NCBI GenBank assembly: GCA_937997955.1
Contig: CALLDR010000127.1
Coordinates: 1-6,358, forward strand
DNA length: 6,358 nucleotides
Source: an uncultured Emergencia sp.
GTDB taxonomy: Bacteria; Bacillota; Clostridia; Peptostreptococcales; Anaerovoracaceae
Direction of reading: 5' to 3'
How positions within the stretch are numbered: position 1 is the first letter of the stretch; the number at the start of each line of letters is the position of its first letter. Below the pieces are notes generated by a model that was not told the origin of the DNA, searched no databases, and was given only the letters and a program-made list of their open reading frames with translations. Of this stretch, positions 1-6,101 are shown piece by piece. The position numbers and the translations under genes are program-made.

Positions 1-185
1 ATATCCCCTACGTCGCACTGCAGATAGTAGCAGATTTTGTTGATGGTGCCAAACCGAACGCCCTTGGCCCTGCCGCTGCGCAGAATGGACAGATTCGCCT
101 CCGTAATGCCCACCAGCGCGCACAGCTCCTTGGACGTCATGTTCCGCTGACGCAGAACCTCCTCCAGATACACTTTGATCGCCAT
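1..185 (-). CDS. YozG-type HTH transcriptional regulator, partial (3' end cut by window edge)
   Basis: The first 61 codons of a small Cro/C1-type DNA-binding protein read from the ATG at 185 to the left edge; the stop lies outside. The sequence begins MAIKVYLEEVLRQRNMTSKE and continues through a helix-turn-helix: residues 18-26 (SKELCALVG) and the recognition helix around ITEANLSILRSG (27-38). It then has a basic/aromatic stretch and a tail with YYLQCDVGD. This pattern matches the short HTH_26/YozG family, usually about 65-75 aa, so only a few residues are probably missing. The start is supported by an AGGTGG ribosome binding site that overlaps the TAG stop of the preceding gene, giving an 8-bp intergenic gap and probable translational coupling. 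Family members commonly sit beside DUF2975 membrane proteins, as here. It is inferred to be cytoplasmic and to bind the palindromes upstream of its own operon; no target is shown directly. Confidence 0.88.
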   Translation of the reverse strand, partial: MAIKVYLEEVLRQRNMTSKELCALVGITEANLSILRSGRAKGVRFGTINKICYYLQCDVGD

Positions 186-193
186 AACGCCAC

Positions 194-1093
194 CTAGATG
201 ATCATGCCGTTCTCGTCCTTCAAAGCTTTGGCTGAGGCGAAAAACTTTGCCAACAGAAGGACGCAGATCACGAGCACCATCTCCGCCACAGGAAAATGCA
301 CGTTGAAGGTCAGGCTGCGGAGCCCGCCTCCCGCAAGCTGCAGCAGGTTCATGACGAAAGGCTCTATGACTATGACCTGCAGCACCTTTACGCAGATCCG
401 ACAAAGGGTGTCCGTCGCGGCGACGGTCTCTGCGCTGTACTTGTCCTGCCCCAGGGATCCTGTCAGAACGTATCCCGCCCGAAACACCGGCAGCAGGGCC
501 GCGGTGGGTATGCAGTCCATCAGGTACTTGAACCAGAGGAAGATGATGCTGGGCTTCAGCGGATCGCCGTAGCCCATGCCGGCCATCACGGCTCTGGCCG
601 GATCAGCGTTGCCGGCCTCCAGGGCCTCGATCTGGGGCAGCAGCCGCGTGAAGATCCCCGCCGGAATGGTCAGGGCCAGCCAGACCGCCAGCGCGATGAT
701 GCCCATCCGCAGATACCGCAGCTGCTGTTTCTCGTCGCCCTTTTGAATGGTCTTCAACAGGTTCAGCACCAGCCAGACGATGATGGCGGACCAAAAGCAG
801 ATGCACAGGTCGCTGCCTTCCATTCCTGCCAGAGAGCTGGGCAGGCACCCGGGATTGATCATGACGTAGATGACCAGAAACAGGCCCGCGCTGATCACCG
901 GCAGCCACAGATCCATCGGCGTCAGACCCCTTTTCAGGCGAAACACCCGGAAGGCCAGCCAGATCACCGGCAGCAGACAGATCACCGCGTAAAGCAGGAT
1001 TGCCGCCCCATTACCCGCGCTGCTGGAAAGGGACAGCTGGCGGAGCGCCGAGCCGATCTGGCGGAAAGGGAAAGAAAAAATACTAAAATCCAT
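194..1093 (-). CDS. DUF2975-like multi-pass membrane protein
   Basis: A 299-aa integral membrane protein with roughly seven hydrophobic segments (about residues 29-53, 62-82, 96-116, 129-150, 182-206, 230-252 and 266-286). The last 90 residues resemble the end of DUF2975 proteins: a polar linker (GQDKYSAETVAATDTLCRIC, 215-234), two membrane helices, and the closing signature AKALKDENGMII, comparable to the family's typical ending in EENDLTI. Typical DUF2975 proteins are, as I recall, nearer 150-200 aa, so the first 140 residues are an unusual extension. The start ATG at 1093 has an AGGAGGT ribosome binding site (1100-1106) at 6-bp spacing and a near-consensus promoter upstream. It is followed 8 bp later by the HTH regulator gene, a common DUF2975 partner. 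The molecular function of the family is unknown; a role in sensing or in controlling the partner regulator is only inference. Confidence 0.8.
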   Translation of the reverse strand: MDFSIFSFPFRQIGSALRQLSLSSSAGNGAAILLYAVICLLPVIWLAFRVFRLKRGLTPMDLWLPVISAGLFLVIYVMINPGCLPSSLAGMEGSDLCICFWSAIIVWLVLNLLKTIQKGDEKQQLRYLRMGIIALAVWLALTIPAGIFTRLLPQIEALEAGNADPARAVMAGMGYGDPLKPSIIFLWFKYLMDCIPTAALLPVFRAGYVLTGSLGQDKYSAETVAATDTLCRICVKVLQVIVIEPFVMNLLQLAGGGLRSLTFNVHFPVAEMVLVICVLLLAKFFASAKALKDENGMII

Positions 1094-1108
1094 GCCAATA
1101 CCTCCTCG

Positions 1109-1127
1109 ATTATTGTTTTACGATAAT
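1109..1127. promoter_or_regulatory. Candidate operator O2 downstream of the transcription start
   Basis: A 19-bp imperfect palindrome with eight of nine symmetric pairs matching, sharing ATTATTGTTT and the ATAAT end with O1. It lies between the -10 and the ribosome binding site, at about +5 to +23. Its centre (1118) is 44 bp from that of O1 (1162), close to four helical turns, which would place both dyads on roughly the same DNA face and fit cooperative binding or looping. Confidence 0.65.
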
Positions 1128-1138
1128 TTCTTACGTCC

Positions 1139-1167
1139 ACTATAGCAGATGAATTATTGTTTGTCAA
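1139..1167 (-). promoter_or_regulatory. Near-consensus sigma-A promoter of the DUF2975-HTH operon
   Basis: On the minus strand, TTGACA (1167-1162) and TATAGT (1144-1139) are separated by exactly 17 bp. The -35 is perfect and the -10 has one mismatch to TATAAT. The expected start is near 1132, giving a leader of about 39 nt that carries the AGGAGGT ribosome binding site. The -35 lies inside one palindrome, and a second similar palindrome covers about +5 to +23, so the promoter is probably strong but repressed. Confidence 0.88.
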
Positions 1168-1172
1168 TAATT
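1152..1172. promoter_or_regulatory. Candidate operator O1 over the -35 element
   Basis: A perfect inverted repeat with 8-bp arms, AATTATTG and CAATAATT, around a 5-bp centre. It contains the whole -35 hexamer of the downstream operon. The central 19 bp (1153-1171) match the second palindrome at 1109-1127 in 16 of 19 positions. Two nearly identical dyads flanking one promoter suggest binding of a dimeric repressor. The HTH protein encoded in the operon is the obvious candidate by analogy with autoregulated small HTH proteins, but this is inference. Confidence 0.72.
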
Positions 1173-1304
1173 ATCTGATAAATTTTGTCCTGGCTCAGGC
1201 GAAAGCTATTACGATTATCTGCGGTTCAGGCGGAAAAGTACTGCATAGATTGGGCCGCATTCCGCAGCAGGATTATTGCGATATGACGGATATTCAAATG
1301 CCCG

Positions 1305-1376
1305 CGAGATATATGAAAGGTCGAGAATATATGAAAGCCTGAGAATGTATGAAAGCCTGAGAATGTATGAAAGCCA
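1305..1376. repeat. 18-bp tandem repeat, four units
   Basis: Four head-to-tail units of 18 bp begin at 1305, 1323, 1341 and 1359. The consensus is GAGAATRTATGAAAGCCT. Units 3 and 4 differ only in the last base, unit 2 differs from unit 3 by one base, and unit 1 is the most diverged. More degenerate similarity may extend left to about 1280. The last unit forms part of the left arm of the adjoining hairpin. The repeat is in a non-coding stretch between the MFS gene and the promoter of the DUF2975 operon. Function is unknown; copy-number change by slippage is plausible. Confidence 0.85.
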
Positions 1377-1404
1377 AAGATCAACGGGATCTTTGGCTTT
1401 CATA
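1366..1404 (-). terminator. Long perfect hairpin downstream of the MFS gene, possible terminator
   Basis: Bases 1366-1382 and 1388-1404 are fully complementary (17 bp) with a 5-base loop, about 70 nt past the MFS stop. The position suits a transcript end or RNA-stabilising structure for the MFS mRNA. Neither strand has a convincing T-tract straight after the stem (the minus strand continues ACATTCTCAGG), so intrinsic termination is uncertain. The left arm contains TGAAAGCC from the tandem repeat, so upstream repeat units could pair with part of the right arm instead. Confidence 0.5.
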
Positions 1405-1474
1405 TTGCTGTCTGATTTTACTGTCTGATTAAAAATCAATTCTGTATAAATAGTTTTCTCCATCTCCGCCCGCA

Positions 1475-2689
1475 TTACGCGTTTTTCTTTCCGATCCGGT
1501 CCACGCTGGCGATGATGATCAGCGCGCCCAGGGCCGTCGCGACGGTGGCTACCAGCGTCAGCATCTTTGCGCCGCTGAGATCCAGGATCACGCCGCCGAT
1601 CAGGCTGGAGATCATGCTGGTCACGGTGACCATGGTAGTAAAGAAAGCCTGTCCCTTGACCGCCTCCCCTTTGCTCATGATCTCATCGATAAAGTTGACC
1701 ATGGCCGGCAGGAACAGACCGAAGGATATCAGCTGGAAAAACTGGGCTATGTACACCATGGTAACGCTGGTGGCGATATAGCACATAGCGATCTTCACGG
1801 CAAAGCCTACCGACGCCACTTTGAGCAGCAGCTCACAGGAGAACTTCTTCCGCAGGCTGTCAAAGCCCACCATGGCCGGAATCTCCAGGAAAGCCATGAC
1901 AGACAGAATCCGCCCCATGTCTTCGCTGTCTCCGCCAACGCTGGTGACAATCTGTATCATATAATTGTTCAGAATCTGATTGCTGAAGTAAATGCCGATG
2001 ACGCCCACATTGACCAGAACAAAGATTTTGTTCCGCATGACAAAATCCTTCAGGTTGATTTCCTCTTCCGCCGCGGTTTCTGCTGCGTTCTCCTCGATGG
2101 CCTGTCCCGGCTGGCCGTCCGTCTTCGCTCTGTCGTACTGCTTTTTGGTCAGAATAAGGCTGACCAGCAGCATGAGCAGAATCACTTCGCCGCTGATAGG
2201 CAGCACCTGGACGCCGTGGTTTTCCACCAGCGTACCCATTACGGCCATGAGCGCCGCATAGCAAAGAGAGCCTATACTTCTGGCTACGCCGAAGCTGACG
2301 TGATATCCGCTTTCCGCCAGCTTAAAGCTGAGGGAATTGATCAAAGGCTGCAGCACCGTATGCCACGTCAGCAGCAGGACGAAAACCACCGTCAGAGCCA
2401 GGCTCTTTTTCTGTATGGCGCACAGCGCCACGGTCAAAACCATCATGATGATCACGAGAATCTGTATGATGCCGGTCAGCGATATCTTTTTGCTGCGGTC
2501 AGCGATATCCGCCAGCAGCGGCTGCAGGACCACAGCCAGCACATTTCCTACGGCCAGAACCACGCCGATCTCCGAGTTGGAATAGCCTCTCGCCAGCAAA
2601 AACACTGACGCGAAGGTGCCGACTATGCCGTAATACATCCAAAACGTGCCCTGAATACAAGAATATTGAAAGTTGAGTAATTTCCCCAT
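1475..2689 (-). CDS. Major facilitator superfamily transporter (MFS_1_like type)
   Basis: A 404-aa protein of typical MFS length with about twelve membrane helices in two halves. The conserved cytoplasmic loop between helices 2 and 3 is visible as LADIADRSKK (59-68), a variant of MFS motif A. ARSIGSLCYA (136-145) in the region of helix 5 resembles the R-x-x-GSIG-type motif of the LacY/nucleoside-transporter-like MFS_1_like group. A charged central loop (about 181-221), rich in Glu and Ala, separates the halves. The C-terminal GQAFFTTMVTVTSMISSLIG (346-365) is a second family-like signature. The protein should use an ion gradient to move a small solute across the inner membrane; substrate and direction cannot be read from the sequence. 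The start ATG has an AGGAGGA ribosome binding site (2699-2705) at 9-bp spacing. It has its own promoter and appears monocistronic. Its stop overlaps an ATG (TAATG), discussed under findings. Confidence 0.9.
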   Translation of the reverse strand: MGKLLNFQYSCIQGTFWMYYGIVGTFASVFLLARGYSNSEIGVVLAVGNVLAVVLQPLLADIADRSKKISLTGIIQILVIIMMVLTVALCAIQKKSLALTVVFVLLLTWHTVLQPLINSLSFKLAESGYHVSFGVARSIGSLCYAALMAVMGTLVENHGVQVLPISGEVILLMLLVSLILTKKQYDRAKTDGQPGQAIEENAAETAAEEEINLKDFVMRNKIFVLVNVGVIGIYFSNQILNNYMIQIVTSVGGDSEDMGRILSVMAFLEIPAMVGFDSLRKKFSCELLLKVASVGFAVKIAMCYIATSVTMVYIAQFFQLISFGLFLPAMVNFIDEIMSKGEAVKGQAFFTTMVTVTSMISSLIGGVILDLSGAKMLTLVATVATALGALIIIASVDRIGKKNA

Positions 2690-2707
2690 ACAAATAAATC
2701 CTCCTAT

Positions 2708-2717
2708 GTGTATACAC
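2708..2717. promoter_or_regulatory. Perfect 10-bp palindrome at +2 to +11 of the MFS transcript, candidate operator
   Basis: GTGTATACAC is self-complementary and lies between the predicted transcription start (about 2719) and the ribosome binding site. Short palindromes with a GTATAC core are used by several GntR-family and other repressors, and the position would block transcription. No regulator gene for it is visible in the window, so its role is inferred from position and symmetry only. Confidence 0.45.
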
Positions 2718-2725
2718 CACTAAAG

Positions 2726-2753
2726 ATTATACCTTGTTTTGGAGTTTTTGCAA
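2726..2753 (-). promoter_or_regulatory. Sigma-A promoter of the MFS transporter gene
   Basis: On the minus strand a perfect TATAAT (2731-2726) is preceded at 16 bp by TTGCAA (2753-2748), four of six matches to TTGACA. The predicted start is near 2719, leaving a leader of about 30 nt with the AGGAGGA site. The A-rich spacer and the placement directly upstream of the gene support it. Confidence 0.75.
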
Positions 2754-2816
2754 AGGGGTTTTCATAGGAATTCTGACCAGCGTTTCGGTTTACTGATGCC
2801 CTGAACTCGGCATCCC

Positions 2817-3036
2817 GGCAACCATTTTTGATTTTTTTGCGAAATGTTGCGCTCCCGCCGCCCAAATCCTGAGACCTGGCCGCAATCGGGCTGATTTTTG
2901 TGAAGAAAAATCAATTTGTTGCCGCTTCAATGGTTTATTCTGGTTAAATTCCTTTTTATGGTATGGTTTTCAAGATTCCGCGCATCAAAAAAGGCCAAAC
3001 GCGCAACATTTCCTGATTTTTTGACAAAAATCAGCC
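2817..3036. repeat. Three diverged copies of a ~36-bp palindromic intergenic repeat
   Basis: This gene-free stretch between the MFS promoter and the ppdK terminator contains three related segments: copy C (2817-2852, plus), copy A (2889-2925, plus) and copy B (3036-2999, minus). A and B share GGCTGATTTTTGT exactly as a 13-bp inverted pair (2889-2901 and 3024-3036). B and C share GAAATGTTGCGC exactly as a 12-bp inverted pair (2841-2852 and 3001-3012). A and B each form a local hairpin: stem TGATTTTT/AAAAATCA (2892-2899 with 2906-2913) and CTGATTTTT/AAAAATCAG (3013-3021 with 3026-3034). All three end in a TTTGTTGC/ATGTTGC-like motif. This looks like a dispersed REP- or MITE-like element, but other genomic copies cannot be seen here. 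No convincing gene was found in this interval on either strand. Confidence 0.6.
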
Positions 3037-3088
3037 TCTTCCAAGTTGTCCCTCCAAACGATCAAAGGTGGTATGTCAGCCGCACAAC

Positions 3089-3128
3089 AGGAGAAAGGCC
3101 TGCCCGGCATGGGGCAGGCCTTTCTCCT
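3089..3128 (-). terminator. Strong hairpin terminator of ppdK
   Basis: A 17-bp perfect stem (3089-3105 with 3112-3128) with a 6-base loop lies 54 nt past the ppdK stop. The stem is GC-rich in the middle (GGCCTGCCC) with an A-rich 5' side and a T-rich 3' side, the usual form of a Firmicute intrinsic terminator. The T-run (TTTCTCCT in the minus-strand transcript) is inside the stem rather than after it, so release may be less efficient than usual. The symmetric shape means it could also act on the plus strand. Confidence 0.72.
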
Positions 3129-3182
3129 TATGAATTTAGGTAATTATGAATTATGCTTTATAAATGATGTTTCCACATCCAG

Positions 3183-5813
3183 CTACTTCTCAGCTTTATT
3201 TTTGATGGCCGCCTGGGCTGCCGCGATTCTGGCGATCGGTACGCGGTACGGTGAGCAGGATACATAATCCAGGCCGGTTCTGTGGCAGAACTCGATGCTT
3301 CTCGGATCTCCGCCGTGCTCTCCGCAGATACCCAGCTTGATATTCGGACGTGTCTCTCTTCCCAGCTTCACCGCGATCTGCACCAGGGAGCCTACGCCCT
3401 CCTGATCGATGGTCTGGAACGGGTCGTCCGCCAGAATGCCTTTGTCCACGTACTCTTTGATCAGCTTGCCTGTATCGTCTCTGGAGAATCCGAAGGTCAT
3501 CTGGGTCAGGTCGTTGGTGCCGAAGGAGAAGAACTCCGCCTCTTCCGCGACCTGATCCGCTGTCAGGGCTGCCCGCGGTACCTCGATCATGGTTCCGATC
3601 TTGTACTCCATCTCGCTTCCCGCTTCCGCCTTGCAGGCCTCGGCCGTCGCTACCACAGTAGCCTTCACGTTGGCGATTTCCGCTTTGCTGCCTACCAGCG
3701 GGATCATGATCTCAGGCACGATATCGACCTTCTTTTCAGAAGCCACCTCGATGGCGGCCTCCATGATGGCCCTAGTCTGCATCTCCGCGATCTCAGGATA
3801 AGTCACCGCCAGTCTGCAGCCTCTGTGTCCCAGCATCGGGTTGAACTCGTGAAGCTCGCTGGCTGCCTGCGCCAGCTTTTCATATGGAATGCCGGTATGC
3901 GCGGCCAATTCTCTGGTGTCCTCTTCCGTCTGAGGCAGGAATTCGTGGAGCGGCGGATCCAGCAGACGGATGGTCACCGGTTTCTCTTCCATGACCTCAT
4001 ACATGCCCTTAAAGTCAGATTTCTGGAACGGCAGCAGCTTGGCCAGCGCCGTCCTTCTCTCTTCTTCCGTCTCCGCCAGGATCATCTGACGGATCGCAGG
4101 GATCCTCTCTTCTTCAAAGAACATGTGCTCCGTGCGGCAGAGACCGATGCCCTCCGCGCCGAAAGCCAGCGCCTGAGCGGCGTCCTTCGGGTTGTCGGCG
4201 TTGGTCCGGACCTTCAGGCTTCTGATCTCGTCAGCCCAGCCCATGATCGTCCCGAAATCACCGGAAAACTCCGGCTGTACCGTTTTGATCTGCCCCTGAT
4301 ATACACTTCCGTTGGAGCCGTTGAGGGAAATATATTCTCCCTCGCCGAAGACCGCATCTCCGATGGTCAGAGTCTTCGCGGCCTCGTCCACGATGATCTC
4401 CGAGCAGCCCGCGACGCAGCATTTGCCCATGCCCCGGGCTACTACGGCCGCGTGGCTGGTCATGCCGCCTCTTGCGGTCAAAATGCCTTCGGCCGCTACC
4501 ATGCCTGCCAGGTCTTCCGGCGACGTTTCCTGTCTGACCAGGATCGCTTTATGCCCTGCCGCCACGGCTGCCTCCGCGTCGGACGCGTCAAAGTAAATCT
4601 GCCCCGTCGCCGCTCCTGGAGAAGCAGGAAGTCCCTTTGTCAGGACGCAGGCGTCTTTCTCAGCGACTGTATCAAAGGTCGGATGGAGCAGCTGGTCGAT
4701 CTGCGCGGGATCGATGCGCTCTACAGCGGTTTCCTTTGTGATCAGACCTTCCTCCACCATGTCTACAGCCACTTTGATGGCGGAGACAGCGGTTCTCTTG
4801 GCGGCTCTGGTCTGCAGCATGAACAGCTTGCCTCTCTCCACGGTGAACTCCATGTCCTGCATATCTTTATAGTGCTTTTCCAGTATATCCGCGATCCGCG
4901 AAAAATCCTTATAGACCTCCGGGAATGCTTCTGCCATCTCCGCGATCGGCTTCGGGGTACGGATACCGGCGACGACGTCTTCGCCCTGGGCGTTGACCAG
5001 GAATTCGCCATACAGCTTGTTTTCACCGGTTGCAGGGTTTCTCGTGAAAGCGACGCCGGTGCCGGAGGTGTCTCCCATGTTGCCGAAGACCATGGACTGG
5101 ACGTTGACGGCTGTTCCCAGCTTATCGGAAATCCTGTTCAGCTTTCTGTAGAGGATAGCTCTGTCGTTGTTCCAGGAGCGGAAAACGGCTTTGATGGCCT
5201 CCATCAGCTGCTCCTTCGGCTCCTGCGGAAAATCTCTGCCTACGGCTTTCTTTACGAGCGCTTTGTAGCCTTTGATGATCTCCTTCAGGTCGTCTGTGGT
5301 CAGGTCCACGTCAAAGGCTGCGCCGGCTTTCTCCTTCTGTCCGTCGAAGATGACGTCGAACTCGCTCTTCGGGATTTCCAGCACGACATCGCCGAACATC
5401 TGAATGAAACGGCGGTAGCTGTCATAAGCAAAACGATCATTGTCCGTCAGCTTTGCCAGACTTTCCACGGTGTCGTCATTGAGTCCTAGGTTCAGGATGG
5501 TATCCATCATGCCCGGCATGGAAAATACAGAACCGGAACGGACGGAAACCAGCAGCGGATTTTCTTTGTCTCCAAATTTCTTTTCAGTGACGGCTTCCAG
5601 CTCGGCAAGCTTTTCGTAGATTTCCTTTACGATGTCCTCACCGATGGCGCGGCCCTCTTCATAGTAACGAGTGCACGCTTCCGTGGTCACGGTAAAACCG
5701 TAAGGAACCGGCAGGCCGATCCTGGTCATCTCCGCCAGATTCGCCCCTTTGCCTCCGAGGAGGCTTCTCATGTCCTTAGAGCCTTCACTGAATGAATATA
5801 CAAATTTCTCCAT
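3183..5813 (-). CDS. ppdK: Pyruvate, phosphate dikinase
   Basis: This cytoplasmic enzyme interconverts ATP, phosphate and pyruvate with AMP, pyrophosphate and phosphoenolpyruvate. In anaerobes it can serve PPi-linked glycolysis or PEP synthesis. The 876-aa length matches the bacterial family (about 874). Domains in order: N-terminal ATP-grasp nucleotide-binding region (about 1-340, with GGKGANLAEM at 20-29 and VRSGSVFSMPG at 91-101), swivelling phosphohistidine domain (about 390-510), and C-terminal PEP/pyruvate TIM barrel (about 520-870). The phosphorylated histidine is His454 in GGMTSHAAVVARG, with Thr452 at the position regulated in plant enzymes. Active-site residues Arg560, Arg616, Glu744, Asn767, Asp768 and Cys830 (in GICGEHGGDP) are all present, one position below the numbering I recall for the Clostridium symbiosum enzyme. 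The start ATG is preceded by a purine-rich AAGGAAAG site. The gene is complete and apparently functional, and stands alone between its own promoter and terminator. No PDRP-type regulatory protein is visible beside it. Confidence 0.98.
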   Translation of the reverse strand: MEKFVYSFSEGSKDMRSLLGGKGANLAEMTRIGLPVPYGFTVTTEACTRYYEEGRAIGEDIVKEIYEKLAELEAVTEKKFGDKENPLLVSVRSGSVFSMPGMMDTILNLGLNDDTVESLAKLTDNDRFAYDSYRRFIQMFGDVVLEIPKSEFDVIFDGQKEKAGAAFDVDLTTDDLKEIIKGYKALVKKAVGRDFPQEPKEQLMEAIKAVFRSWNNDRAILYRKLNRISDKLGTAVNVQSMVFGNMGDTSGTGVAFTRNPATGENKLYGEFLVNAQGEDVVAGIRTPKPIAEMAEAFPEVYKDFSRIADILEKHYKDMQDMEFTVERGKLFMLQTRAAKRTAVSAIKVAVDMVEEGLITKETAVERIDPAQIDQLLHPTFDTVAEKDACVLTKGLPASPGAATGQIYFDASDAEAAVAAGHKAILVRQETSPEDLAGMVAAEGILTARGGMTSHAAVVARGMGKCCVAGCSEIIVDEAAKTLTIGDAVFGEGEYISLNGSNGSVYQGQIKTVQPEFSGDFGTIMGWADEIRSLKVRTNADNPKDAAQALAFGAEGIGLCRTEHMFFEEERIPAIRQMILAETEEERRTALAKLLPFQKSDFKGMYEVMEEKPVTIRLLDPPLHEFLPQTEEDTRELAAHTGIPYEKLAQAASELHEFNPMLGHRGCRLAVTYPEIAEMQTRAIMEAAIEVASEKKVDIVPEIMIPLVGSKAEIANVKATVVATAEACKAEAGSEMEYKIGTMIEVPRAALTADQVAEEAEFFSFGTNDLTQMTFGFSRDDTGKLIKEYVDKGILADDPFQTIDQEGVGSLVQIAVKLGRETRPNIKLGICGEHGGDPRSIEFCHRTGLDYVSCSPYRVPIARIAAAQAAIKNKAEK

Positions 5814-5876
5814 AATATCTTTCCTTTCCCGCGTGCTTTCTCCTGATCTCCTGACGCTTGCTTTGATTTTGACTAC

Positions 5877-5905
5877 ATTTTAATTGCAGCCGCCGCGGAA
5901 AACAA
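5877..5905 (-). promoter_or_regulatory. Candidate promoter of ppdK
   Basis: On the minus strand TTGTTT (5905-5900) and TAAAAT (5882-5877) are separated by 17 bp, four and five matches to the sigma-A hexamers. Transcription would start near 5870, giving a leader of about 57 nt that contains two CAGGAGA motifs and then the ribosome binding site. AT-rich DNA upstream (5915-5975), including a perfect 15-nt palindrome centred at 5939 (AAAAGAA A TTCTTTT), could be an UP element or regulator site, or supply an alternative promoter. Confidence 0.5.
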
Positions 5906-6024
5906 GGCCTCCATCAAAAGTTTTAAAATTCAAAAGAAATTCTTTTTTTGACTTAAAAATTGAAACTGTGAGGAGAAAAAAACTTGCAGAATGAAACGGC
6001 CGGCACAGCCCCCTGCGCTGAAAC

Positions 6025-6073
6025 AAAAGAGACAATCCTGTGAATCTTGGGATCCATCAGGATTGCCTCTTTT
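6025..6073 (-). terminator. Intrinsic terminator after the PIN gene, probably bidirectional
   Basis: Left arm 6025-6040 pairs with right arm 6058-6073: eight pairs of CAATCCTG/CAGGATTG, one mismatch, then seven pairs of AAAAGAG/CTCTTTT, around a 17-base loop. On the minus strand the stem starts 28 nt past the PIN stop and its 3' side ends TCTCTTTTGTTTC. On the plus strand it ends CTCTTTTTT, so both directions carry a T-tract. It separates the PIN unit from ppdK. Confidence 0.85.
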
Positions 6074-6101
6074 TTCATCTTTTTCAGCAGGAGGACATGC
6101 C

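Noticed and set aside
296..1126. A 276-codon plus-strand frame antisense to the DUF2975 gene
   Set aside because: Its translation is Gln/His/Arg-rich low-complexity protein typical of a shadow frame, while the opposite strand has clear membrane helices, a strong ribosome binding site and a promoter.
1305..1376. CRISPR array
   Set aside because: The 18-bp units are head to tail without spacers; this is a minisatellite-like tandem repeat.
2817..3036. A riboswitch or single structured RNA upstream of the MFS gene
   Set aside because: The region lies upstream of the MFS promoter and so outside its transcript, and its longest pairings cross each other. I recognise no known riboswitch core.
2916..3267. 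Two short plus-strand frames in and around the ppdK terminator region
   Set aside because: They span the repeat copies and the terminator stem, run into ppdK in antisense, and lack a convincing ribosome binding site or family similarity.
3282..5489. A 735-codon open frame on the plus strand antisense to ppdK
   Set aside because: It is the mirror of a highly conserved complete enzyme gene, has no recognisable domain, and is explained by the codon composition of ppdK. It would need an overlapping conserved function to be credible.
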